From Alphaproteobacteria bacterium (lineage in GTDB: Bacteria; Pseudomonadota; Alphaproteobacteria; Sphingomonadales; Sphingomonadaceae), in assembly GCA_028293055.1 (NCBI GenBank), contig JAQGLD010000175.1, positions 1-5,630 of the forward strand: a stretch of DNA of 5,630 nt, read 5' to 3'. Of the stretch, positions 1 through 5,630 are shown piece after piece; within the stretch, counting starts at the first letter, position 1, and each line of letters opens with the position of its first letter. A model generated the notes under the pieces. The model searched no databases. It worked only from the letters and a program-made list of their open reading frames with translations, and was not told where the DNA came from. A program made the position numbers and the translations under genes.

Positions 1-794
1 GTGCCCGGATCGAAGCGGACCTGGTTGCCGACCACGGTCGCGCTGCCCTGGCCCGCTGGAGCGGAGGCTGAGGTGACGGTCAGTACCGCGCCGCTGTCCG
101 CGTCGGTGTCGTTCGCAAGGACATTGACCAGCACCGCGGCATTCTCGCTGGTGCTGGCGATGTCGGGGTTCGCGACCGGGGCGTCGTTGGTCCCGGTGAC
201 GGTGATCGCGATGGTCGAGCTCGACTGCGCACCGAACTGGTCCTGCATCGTGTAATTGACCGTGACGACAATGCTCTGGCCGACGGCAAGATAGTCGAAA
301 TCGCTGCCCGGGTTGAAGCGGACCTGATTGCCGACCACCGTCGCGCTGCCCTGGCCCGAAGGCGCCGAGGCGGAAACCACGCTGAGCGCCGCGCCGTCGT
401 CGATGTCGGTATCGTTGGCGAGCACGTTGATGTCGACGCTCGCATTCTCGCTCGTCGTCGCAGTGTCGGGCTGGGCGACCGGGCCGTCATTGGTACCCGT
501 CACGGTGATGCTGACTGTCGAGCTGGAAGTGGCTCCGAACTGGTCTGTGATCGAGTAGTTGACCAGGACCACCTGGGTAGCGCCCTGGGCGAGATGGTCG
601 AAACTGGTGCCCGGATCGAAGCGAACCTGGTTGCCGATCACTGCCGCAGTGCCCTGGCCGGGAGGCGCGGAGGCGGAAGTGACGGTCAGCACCGCGCCAT
701 TGTCGACATCGGTGTCGTTGGCGAGCACATTCACCATCACCGCCGAATTTTCGCTGGTGGTGGCTGCGTCCGAATGGGCGACCGGCGCGTCGTT
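1..794 (-). repeat. Tandem 303-bp repeats encoding 101-residue cadherin-like domains
   Basis: Units lie at 492-794, 189-491 and <1-188, each 303 bp where complete and starting at the Asn of NDAPVA, NDGPVA and NDAPVA. Shared signatures in order are TSEN, VNVLANDTD, SASAP.GQG, VGNQVRF.PG, FD.LA.G, VNY...DQFGA.SSST, I.ITVTGT. The DNA is conserved too: the segment starting gtgcccgg at 1 recurs at 304 and 607 with few changes. These are extracellular beta-sandwich spacer domains. The third unit is cut by the window edge, so the copy number is unknown. Confidence 0.9.
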
Positions 795-1973
795 GACGCC
801 GGTGATGCTGACGGTGAGCTTGCCGGTATCGGTCAGGCTGCCGTCGGAGACCGTATAATTAAAGCTGTCGGTGGCGACCTGGCCCTGCGCGAGAGTCTGC
901 GCATTGGCGTTGAGCACATAGGTGTAAGTGCCGTTGGCGTTGAGGGTCAGCGTTCCATAGGTGCCGGCGAAGGTGCCGGGAGTGACCGTCAAAGGATCGT
1001 GTTCGACGTCGAAATCATTGTCGAGCACGCTCGCCGAACCGCTGCTGTAGGTGCCTGCATCCTCATTGGTCGCGGCCACGTCGTCGAAGGCGATCGGGGC
1101 GTTGTTGCCGGTCGTGCTGATCACCGCGTCGCTGAACACGAGATGCTCGACATTGATCAGGGCATCCGCGCCTTCGCTGCCGGTGCCGCCGAGATGGACC
1201 ACGAAGAAGACCGGTCCCAGCCGGTAGAAGCTGAATTCGGTGATCGAGGCGTTGTAGACCGCAGTATCGTCGCCATTGCCGCCGTCGATCAGGTCGGCGC
1301 CGCCTTCGCCGTAGATGGTGTCGTTACCGTCACCGCCGGAGATGATGTCGGAATCGGCACCGCCGTGGATGATGTCGTTGCCGGTGCCGCCGGAGAGGAT
1401 ATCGATGCCGCTTCCGCCGTAAATCAGGTCGTCACCGCTGCCACCATCGATCGTGTCGTTGCCGTCCTCGCCGAACAACTGGTCGTTGCCTGCGCCGCCC
1501 TGGATATCGTCATTGCCGGTTCCGCCATGGACGATATCATTGCCGTCGCCGCCGTCGATCGTGTCGTCGCCGCTGCCGCCGTTGATAATGTCGTTGCCTA
1601 TGTCGCCGTAGAGCGTGTCGTTGCCATTGCCGCCGTCGACCAGATCGTCGCCGGTGCCGCCATTGACCATGTCGTCATCGTCTTCGCCGTAAAGCTGGTC
1701 GTTGCCAGAATCGCCCCAGATCTGGTCGGTGCCGGTGCCGCCGTGGACGACGTCATTGTCCGAGCCGCCATGAATATGGTCGTTGCCTGAGCCGCCGGTG
1801 ATCGTGTCATTCCCGGTGCCGCCGTCGATCGTGTCGTTGCCGCTGCCGCCGTCGATCGTATCCTGGCCGCCGAGCCCGTTGACCGTATCGTTTCCGCCCT
1901 GGGCGTTGATCACATCGTCGCCATTGGTGCCGGTCAGCGTGTTGTTGCCGTTGTTGCCGTTGATAGTCGCCAC
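1..1973 (-). CDS. Large RTX / cadherin-like repeat protein, 5' part (runs off left edge)
   Basis: The reading frame is open from a GTG at 1973 down to base 1, giving 657 residues and no stop. Residues 6-239 are 26 consecutive, perfectly phased nonapeptides of the Ca2+-binding GGxGxDxUx type (e.g. GGSGNDTID, GGTGNDTIT). Residues 240-290 form a non-repetitive module of the kind that often follows RTX blocks (ends LINVEHLVFSDAVI). Residues 291-393 are a VCBS/cadherin-like domain (starts NAPIAFDD, ends VSITGV). From residue 394 come 101-residue repeats (NDAPVA..., SEN..., VLANDTD..., GNQVRF.PG, ITVTGT). Such proteins are usually exported by type I secretion as adhesins, biofilm matrix or S-layer-like proteins, folding on Ca2+ outside the cell. 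That role is inferred, since the expected C-terminal secretion signal lies off the window. The visible part has no Cys, one Lys and four Arg. The MATINGNNG opening is typical of RTX N-termini and supports the start; an in-frame GTG 12 codons upstream lacks a comparable ribosome site. Confidence 0.93.
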   Translation of the reverse strand, partial: MATINGNNGNNTLTGTNGDDVINAQGGNDTVNGLGGQDTIDGGSGNDTIDGGTGNDTITGGSGNDHIHGGSDNDVVHGGTGTDQIWGDSGNDQLYGEDDDDMVNGGTGDDLVDGGNGNDTLYGDIGNDIINGGSGDDTIDGGDGNDIVHGGTGNDDIQGGAGNDQLFGEDGNDTIDGGSGDDLIYGGSGIDILSGGTGNDIIHGGADSDIISGGDGNDTIYGEGGADLIDGGNGDDTAVYNASITEFSFYRLGPVFFVVHLGGTGSEGADALINVEHLVFSDAVISTTGNNAPIAFDDVAATNEDAGTYSSGSASVLDNDFDVEHDPLTVTPGTFAGTYGTLTLNANGTYTYVLNANAQTLAQGQVATDSFNYTVSDGSLTDTGKLTVSITGVNDAPVAHSDAATTSENSAVMVNVLANDTDVDNGAVLTVTSASAPPGQGTAAVIGNQVRFDPGTSFDHLAQGATQVVLVNYSITDQFGATSSSTVSITVTGTNDGPVAQPDTATTSENASVDINVLANDTDIDDGAALSVVSASAPSGQGSATVVGNQVRFNPGSDFDYLAVGQSIVVTVNYTMQDQFGAQSSSTIAITVTGTNDAPVANPDIASTSENAAVLVNVLANDTDADSGAVLTVTSASAPAGQGSATVVGNQVRFDPG
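795..1103 (-). other. VCBS/cadherin-like domain (residues 291-393) of the RTX protein
   Basis: This 103-residue module begins NAPIAFDDVAATNED and carries VLDNDFDVEHDPLTV, GTLTLNANGTYTYV, QVATDSFNYTVSDG and KLTVSITGVND. The GTYTY and F.Y.VSDG signatures are those of the VCBS repeat family, beta-sandwich modules found in long bacterial surface proteins. It differs in sequence from the three following 101-residue units, so it is a separate domain type that joins the RTX block to the tandem array. The single lysine of the visible protein (residue 389) is here. Confidence 0.8.
1257..1958 (-). repeat. RTX nonapeptide array, 26 x 27 bp
   Basis: Twenty-six nine-codon units follow one another with no phase break, covering residues 6-239. 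Most match GGxGxDxUx; variants include GEDDDDMVN, GGSDNDVVH, GDIGNDIIN and AQGGNDTVN. In this family such units fold into a parallel beta-roll that binds one Ca2+ per turn between adjacent repeats. The DNA carries a 27-bp period rich in GCC and GTC triplets on the plus strand, which also keeps long spurious frames open on the opposite strand. Confidence 0.93.
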
Positions 1974-1987
1974 GTCAGTCCCCTCCC
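1974..1987 (-). promoter_or_regulatory. Ribosome binding site selecting the GTG start of the RTX gene
   Basis: Read on the minus strand, GGGAGGGG (1980-1987) lies six bases (ACTGAC) before the GTG at 1973. This is a strong Shine-Dalgarno match at good spacing. It fixes the start at a GTG that opens the typical RTX N-terminus, rather than at the in-frame GTG 12 codons further upstream. Confidence 0.75.
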
Positions 1988-2529
1988 GATGAGATGCGGG
2001 GATCACGGGTCGAATGGGCTCAGCCTCTTCGGTGCGTCTTCACCGAATGCCGTCCCGCAAAGCGACTCGCGACTATCCCCCCTCGCAACCGCGCGCCCTG
2101 CATTGTAACCGAAGAGAAATAGACTTTACGCGTCTTCCCGCCCCGACGACTCGCAGACCACGCACTGCTCAGACGATGAAGAGTGACTCCCCGTATCCAT
2201 CATGTCCAGCGCTTAAGCCGGAATCTGAATAGAGGATTGATTGGATGTGATAATATAGGTCTTTGAACGGCTTAGTTGACACTTTCGCGACCCGCTCCGA
2301 GCCTTGGAATGCTCTGGGGCTCCTGCAAGCCGGATTTGTCGTGCTGAAATCGGGTGATCCTGACCGCGGCGTCGGTATTGGCACCCGGTGGGTATTCCCG
2401 GAGGGCGTGAGACGGAGCCGAAGCCATGAACCCCGGCTGTCGGCCGCGTTAATCAACCCGTCACGGAAACCCGGGTAGGCTGATGTAAGTTAAGCGTGCG
2501 CCGGTCTTCCATGCGGCGCCTGGGAGACG
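1988..2529. other. Intergenic region between the divergent RTX and corA-like genes
   Basis: About 540 bases separate the two divergent starts. I find no convincing gene here. Open frames such as 2263-2478 (plus) and 2169-2456 (minus) lack recognisable domains, a good ribosome site and family resemblance. The stretch 2221-2262 is clearly more AT-rich than its surroundings and contains tgtGATAAT (2246-2254, plus strand), an extended -10-like sequence, and TATATT on the minus strand. It could therefore carry promoters for one or both genes. If the plus-strand element is used, the corA-like mRNA would have a leader of roughly 270 bases. I recognise no riboswitch in it. Confidence 0.5.
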
Positions 2530-3531
2530 ATGGTGGCAGTCAAAGCCTATCTCTACGATGCGGACGGTCATGATCGCGAGCTCCCGCTCGACCGAGAGAT
2601 GCTCGATGGGCTCGACGAGCGCAGCCTGCTGTGGATCGATTGCGACGATCGAAGCGACCCCGATCTCCCCTGGGTCGTCGAGATCGTCGGTAGCTCGGTC
2701 GAGCTCTTTTCGCGCGGTGATGCGCACCGGCCGAGCCTCGACAATTATGGGGACCATTTTCATCTCCGGGTCTGCGCCGCGCCACAGCACCACCGTCCGC
2801 AGCGGGACGATGACGCTGGCGATCTCCAGGACGGCGTGCGGACTCCGACGGTCGACTATCTGGTCACCGCAAGGGTGCTTGTGACGGTCCATGACGGCCC
2901 GGTCGCATGCCTGAGCGGCTTTCGCGACCAGGACAAAGCCGAGACGATGATCGGCCTTCTCTCGCCGCAAGCGCTCGCAGCGTCGCTACTGGACTGGCAC
3001 CTCGGGGCCTATTTCGACGAGGTCTCGCGGGTCGAGGCCTCGGTCGACCGGCTGGACGAAAGGGTGCTTCGCGAGACGTCGAGCCGGGGCCTGCTGGGGC
3101 GGATGGTCGCGATGCGCCGCCGGGTCTCGCGGTTGCGCTCCCTGCTCGTCGCCCAGCGGGACGTGTTTTACGGCCTGTCCCGCCCGGATTTCGCGCTGAT
3201 CACCGATTCGGGCGCCGCACCCTTCTATCAGTCGCTCTCCGGCCGCTTCGAACGCGCCCTCGACGAAGTCGAGCGCACACGCGATCTCGTCACCGGAAGC
3301 TTCGAATTGTTCACCTCGCGAAGCAGCCAGCAGACCAACGACCTGGTCAAGATCCTCACCTTCATCACCGCGATCATCGGATTCTGCGCCGCTGTGGCGG
3401 GCCTGCTCGGAATGAATTTCCAGCTGGCGATCTTCGAGACCGGGTTCCGAGGTTTCCTGGTCGTCACCGGCGGCCTCGTGCTGACGGCGGTACTTTCGAT
3501 GGTCTATGCGAGGCGCAGGAGCTGGATCTAG
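2530..3531 (+). CDS. CorA-family divalent metal cation transporter
   Basis: The 333-residue product has CorA architecture: a soluble cytoplasmic N-terminal domain (about 1-200), a long charged helix leading into the membrane (about 200-271), and two C-terminal membrane segments (about 272-293 and 309-326). The signature GMN lies at 294-296 at the end of the first segment (GLLGMNF), followed by a short loop and a positively charged C-terminus (ARRRSWI). The family forms pentameric channels for Mg2+, sometimes Co2+, Ni2+ or Zn2+. The pore loop QLAIFETGFRG lacks the MPEL sequence of classical CorA, and Leu replaces the usual Tyr before GMN, so substrate is uncertain; ZntB-like Zn2+ transport is an alternative. 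GGGAGA (2522-2527) sits very close to the ATG at 2530 and better spaced from a GTG at 2533, so the start may be one codon later. It converges on the tRNA gene. Confidence 0.88.
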   Translation: MVAVKAYLYDADGHDRELPLDREMLDGLDERSLLWIDCDDRSDPDLPWVVEIVGSSVELFSRGDAHRPSLDNYGDHFHLRVCAAPQHHRPQRDDDAGDLQDGVRTPTVDYLVTARVLVTVHDGPVACLSGFRDQDKAETMIGLLSPQALAASLLDWHLGAYFDEVSRVEASVDRLDERVLRETSSRGLLGRMVAMRRRVSRLRSLLVAQRDVFYGLSRPDFALITDSGAAPFYQSLSGRFERALDEVERTRDLVTGSFELFTSRSSQQTNDLVKILTFITAIIGFCAAVAGLLGMNFQLAIFETGFRGFLVVTGGLVLTAVLSMVYARRRSWI

Positions 3532-3567
3532 GGCCTGTCTTTCGTGCCCGGGAGCCTGGCTTTCAAA

Positions 3568-3644
3568 TGGTAGCGGAGGAGGGACTTGAACCCCCGACAC
3601 GCGGATTATGATTCCGCTGCTCTAACCAGCTGAGCTACTCCGCC
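3568..3644 (-). tRNA. tRNA-Met(CAU), elongator type
   Basis: Read on the minus strand, 77 bases fold as a complete cloverleaf. The acceptor stem GGCGGAG pairs with CTCCGCT (first pair a G-U wobble), the D-stem is GCTC/GAGC, the anticodon stem GCGGA/TCCGC encloses the loop ATCATAA, and the T-stem GGGGG/CCCTC encloses TTCAAGT. The discriminator is A and CCA is encoded. The CAU anticodon allows Met or lysidine-modified Ile. The initiator is excluded because the first base pair is not a mismatch and the anticodon stem lacks the GGG/CCC run. The overall sequence resembles alphaproteobacterial elongator tRNA-Met more than tRNA-Ile2. No clear terminator is visible between its 3' end and the corA-like stop at 3531. 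Confidence 0.93.
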
Positions 3645-3684
3645 CCATGGGCTCGCTCCTGCCTCGCGGGCAGGGCGTGGCGGG

Positions 3685-3713
3685 CCTATAAGGAGCGCGG
3701 CGGCGGGGGTCAA
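3685..3713 (-). promoter_or_regulatory. Sigma70-type promoter for the tRNA-Met gene
   Basis: On the minus strand TTGACC (3708-3713) is followed, after exactly 17 bases, by TATAGG (3685-3690). These match the housekeeping consensus at 5/6 and 4/6 positions. Transcription would start near 3678, giving a leader of about 34 bases before the tRNA 5' end. That leader contains a 6-bp inverted repeat (CCTGCC/GGCAGG, 3658-3674). Confidence 0.7.
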
Positions 3714-3764
3714 CCGAAGGGACAGGCGGGTATGTCCGACTTGCCCCCGCTATTTCGCGCCGCC

Positions 3765-3789
3765 GGAACTCGCCGGGCGCAATGTCGTT
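3765..3789 (+). promoter_or_regulatory. EcfG-type general-stress promoter for the DUF3775-like gene
   Basis: GGAAC (3765-3769) and CGTT (3786-3789) are separated by exactly 16 bases. GGAAC-N16/17-CGTT is the established consensus for the alphaproteobacterial general-stress sigma factor EcfG. Transcription would begin some bases after 3789, which fits a short leader with its ribosome site at 3801-3809 and an ATG at 3814. The match is exact and correctly placed and oriented; use by EcfG is inferred. Confidence 0.65.
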
Positions 3790-3800
3790 TCGCGGCCATT

Positions 3801-3809
3801 GGAGAAGAG
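3801..3809 (+). promoter_or_regulatory. Ribosome binding site deciding the ATG start at 3814
   Basis: The purine-rich GGAGAAGAG ends four bases before the ATG at 3814, and its GGAG core is nine bases away. A possible TTG start at 3799 would overlap this site and lie very close to the presumed transcription start, so the ATG is preferred. Confidence 0.7.
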
Positions 3810-3813
3810 AAAA

Positions 3814-4242
3814 ATGGATCTGCTCACCCCGCTCGAGACTTTGTGCCGGATCATCGTGCGCGCCCGCGAGAATGAAGCTCAGGTGCCGGCCACCGATCCC
3901 GACGAGGATCCGGACAATGTCGACGATCTCGACGACGAGGACGGCAATGCCGGCGGCCTGTCCTCGCTCGAGGACGAGCTCAACACCGGAGTCGAGGAGG
4001 AGCTTCGCGCGATCCTCGAGGATCTCGCCGACGATCAGCTGGCCGAGACGCTTGCGCTCGCCTGGGTCGGCCGCGGCACCTACGATGCCAGCGAATGGGA
4101 CGACGCCTTCACCGAGGCGAACGATATCGACCCCGAAAGCTCGGTCGACGAGCTCATGGAGATGCCGCTGCTCGCTTCCTATCTCGACGCTGGGCTGGCC
4201 GCCTTCGATTTCAGCTGCGACGGGGTCGGCCAGCTCGACTGA
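3814..4242 (+). CDS. Small acidic DUF3775-like protein
   Basis: The 142-residue product begins MDLLTPLETLCRIIVRAREN, which resembles the opening of DUF3775 proteins, a family of unknown function widespread in alphaproteobacteria. The C-terminal half carries the other features I associate with the family: TLALAWVGRGTYDASEWDDA (residues 79-98) and MEMPLLASYLDAGLAAF (115-131). Between them residues 28-43 are almost all Asp/Glu, probably a disordered linker, followed by an acidic helical segment (LEDELN..EEELRAILEDLADDQ). There is no lysine. No signal peptide or membrane segment is seen, so it should be cytoplasmic. The gene stands alone behind an EcfG-type promoter, suggesting a stress-induced role, but the biochemical function is not known. 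Its stop is 3 bases from the stop of the opposing kinase gene. Family assignment is from recognition of the sequence, not a search. Confidence 0.82.
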   Translation: MDLLTPLETLCRIIVRARENEAQVPATDPDEDPDNVDDLDDEDGNAGGLSSLEDELNTGVEEELRAILEDLADDQLAETLALAWVGRGTYDASEWDDAFTEANDIDPESSVDELMEMPLLASYLDAGLAAFDFSCDGVGQLD

Positions 4243-4245
4243 ACG

Positions 4246-5630
4246 TCACGAGCCTAGGGTATCTGTCCGGTTGAGCGCCGCGGTCAGCGCGGCGGAGAGC
4301 CGGCACGAATCGTAGGGCTTGCGCACGAATTCGAATGCAGCGCCGGCACCCGCGACGATCTCTTCGCTATAGCCGCTGGCGAGCAGGACGGGCAGGTCGG
4401 GGCTTCCCCCGCGAGCGATCTGCGCAAGCTCCACTCCGCTGATTCCCGGCATGACGACGTCCGAGAAGAGGAGGTCGACCGAAGTCGCGGCGAGGCGCTC
4501 CAGCGCTTCCTCTCCGGTCGCTGCCGGAATCACCCGGTAGCCGAGATCCTCGAGCAGGCTCTGCGCGAATTCCCGGACGTGCCCATTATCCTCGACGAGC
4601 AGGACGAGGCGGTCGTCGGCTCCCGCCTGCGGCGGACTGTCCTGGGCCTCGTCGATCCGGCTCTTGTCGGTCCGCGGCAGGAACAGGCTGATGGTCGTGC
4701 CCTCGCCGCGTTCGGACTCGATCTCGGCATGTCCGCCCGACTGGGCCGCGAAGCCATGAATCTGCGAGAGGCCGAGGCCGGTACCCTTGCCGACCGGCTT
4801 GGTGGTGAAAAAGGGCTCGAAGGCGCGACCGATCACCGCCGGATCCATGCCCTCGCCAGTATCGGAAATAGCGACCCGCACCTCGTCGCCGCCGGCGTTG
4901 CTCACATTTCGAGTCGAAAGCACGATGCGCCCGCCTTCCGGCATCGCGTCTCGCGAATTGAAGGCTGCGTTGAGCAAGGCGGTCTCGAGCTGGGTCGGAT
5001 CCACCTCGACCGGCCACAATCCCGGCTCCAGATCGAGGCGCACGTCTATCGCGCCGCCCAGCGTGCGGCCGAGCACCTCGCCGAAGGCATCGAGCCTGAG
5101 GTTGAGATCGACCACTTCGGGCTTGAGCGCCTGGCGCCGGCCGAAGGCGAGAAGATGGTTGGTAAGCGTCGCCGCCCGGTCTGCCGTCTCGATGATCGCC
5201 TCGAGGTAGCGGCGGCGCTTCTCCGGAGGCAAATGATCGCGCCGTAGCAGGTCGGCCGATCCGCGTATCACCGTCATCAGATTGTTGAAATCGTGGGCAA
5301 TTCCCCCGGTGAGCTCGCCCAGCGCCTGCATTTTCTGCGACTGGAATAAAGCGAGGCGCGCCTCCTCGAGCTCTTCCTGGGCGCGCCTGCGCTCGGTTAT
5401 GTCGCGGGTGACTTTGGCGAACCCGACCAGGTGGCCATCGTCGTCGCGAATCGGATCGATCAGGATATGCGCCCAGAAGCGGGTTCCGTCCTTGCGGATT
5501 CGCCATGCCTCGCGCTCATATTTGCCTTCGGTCAGAGCGGTCTGGAGCGCTCGCGCAGGCTCTCCGGCGGCTCGATCCTCGGGCGTGTAGAAATTGGAGA
5601 AATGCTTGCCGACTATCTCCTCGGCGCTGT
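4246..5630 (-). CDS. Hybrid sensor histidine kinase, PAS-HisKA-HATPase-REC (N-terminus off right edge)
   Basis: The frame is open from the right edge to a TGA at 4246, giving 460 visible residues; the start is outside the window. Counting from the edge, residues 1-84 are a PAS domain (SAEEIVGKHFSNFYTPED, then WRIRKDGTRFWAHI, ending GFAKVTRDITERR). A coiled linker follows (85-103). The HisKA H-box is GGIAHDFNN with phosphoacceptor His112. The HATPase domain has an N-box around Asn224 (NSRDAMP), DTGEGM at 256-261 and GKGTGLGL at 280-287. A receiver domain (about 340-450) has the acidic pair Glu346/Asp347, phosphoacceptor Asp390 (FSDVVMPG) and Lys437 (RKPYD). All key residues are present, so it should autophosphorylate and pass phosphate to its own receiver. 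The internal Met at 5331 is not the start, because the PAS domain continues in frame. No membrane segment is visible. The signal sensed and the partner proteins are unknown. Confidence 0.93.
   Translation of the reverse strand, partial: SAEEIVGKHFSNFYTPEDRAAGEPARALQTALTEGKYEREAWRIRKDGTRFWAHILIDPIRDDDGHLVGFAKVTRDITERRRAQEELEEARLALFQSQKMQALGELTGGIAHDFNNLMTVIRGSADLLRRDHLPPEKRRRYLEAIIETADRAATLTNHLLAFGRRQALKPEVVDLNLRLDAFGEVLGRTLGGAIDVRLDLEPGLWPVEVDPTQLETALLNAAFNSRDAMPEGGRIVLSTRNVSNAGGDEVRVAISDTGEGMDPAVIGRAFEPFFTTKPVGKGTGLGLSQIHGFAAQSGGHAEIESERGEGTTISLFLPRTDKSRIDEAQDSPPQAGADDRLVLLVEDNGHVREFAQSLLEDLGYRVIPAATGEEALERLAATSVDLLFSDVVMPGISGVELAQIARGGSPDLPVLLASGYSEEIVAGAGAAFEFVRKPYDSCRLSAALTAALNRTDTLGS

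Noticed and set aside
594..1790. Long plus-strand open frame (about 398 codons) with nine-residue periodicity, rich in Val/Ala
   Set aside because: It is codon-aligned antisense to the RTX gene; GGC and GAC codons read in reverse give Ala and Val, so both its openness and its period come from the nonapeptides. It has no credible start site or family.
2276..2304. TTGACA at 2276-2281 as a -35 box for the corA-like gene
   Set aside because: The hexamer is perfect, but the sequence 17 bases downstream (GAGCCT) is not a plausible -10 box.
2169..2456. Minus-strand open frame of 95 codons in the intergenic region, and a plus-strand frame at 2263-2478
   Set aside because: Neither has a recognisable domain, a ribosome site or convincing coding character; chance open frames in GC-rich DNA are likely.
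2465..2490. GGAAAC ... GTT resembling an EcfG promoter ahead of the corA-like gene
   Set aside because: The -35 half lacks the GGAAC core, no CGTT is present, and the spacing does not fit 16-17 bases.
3568..3644. Possible integration site at the tRNA-Met gene
   Set aside because: No integrase, no repeated tRNA 3' end and no foreign-looking DNA is seen on either side.
3799..3816. Upstream TTG start for the DUF3775-like gene
   Set aside because: It would overlap the ribosome site at 3801-3809 and lie almost at the presumed transcription start; the family-like N-terminus begins at the ATG at 3814.
4276..4294. 7-bp GC-rich inverted repeat (CGCCGCG, 5-base loop, CGCGGCG) downstream of the DUF3775 stop
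   Set aside because: No T-run follows on the plus strand, and it lies inside kinase codons for a Leu/Ala-rich helix, so the palindrome is probably codon-driven rather than a terminator.

Overview
The window reads as chromosomal DNA of a GC-rich alphaproteobacterium. A sphingomonad (Sphingomonas/Erythrobacter-like) is my best guess. Supporting signs are an elongator tRNA-Met of alphaproteobacterial type with an encoded CCA, a small protein of the DUF3775 type, a promoter matching the alphaproteobacterial general-stress (EcfG-type) consensus, and a PAS-HisKA-HATPase-REC kinase of a style common in this group. The genus is inference; no phylogenetic marker is present.

Layout, left to right. (1) From 1973 leftwards past the window edge, on the minus strand, lies the 5' part of a very large Ca2+-binding RTX-type surface or secreted protein. 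It has 26 uninterrupted glycine/aspartate nonapeptides at the N-terminus, a short linking module, one VCBS/cadherin-like domain, then tandem 101-residue cadherin-like repeats running off the edge. (2) 1974-2529 is non-coding, with an AT-rich island near 2221-2262 that may hold promoters. (3) 2530-3531, plus strand, encodes a CorA-family divalent-cation channel with a GMN motif and two C-terminal membrane segments. (4) 3568-3644, minus strand, is a tRNA-Met(CAU) with a good sigma70-type promoter at 3685-3713. (5) 3814-4242, plus strand, is a small, very acidic DUF3775-like protein behind an exact GGAAC-N16-CGTT promoter at 3765-3789. (6) From 4246 to beyond the right edge, minus strand, is a hybrid histidine kinase (PAS, HisKA, HATPase, REC), lacking its N-terminus.

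The genes do not form one operon. RTX and corA diverge, corA and the tRNA converge, the tRNA and the DUF3775 gene diverge, and the DUF3775 gene and the kinase converge with only 3 bases between their stop codons. No phage, insertion sequence, CRISPR array or defence system is visible. The most informative regulatory signal is the EcfG-type promoter, which places the DUF3775 gene in the general stress response by inference. The two longest coding regions run off the window edges, so both proteins are seen only in part.
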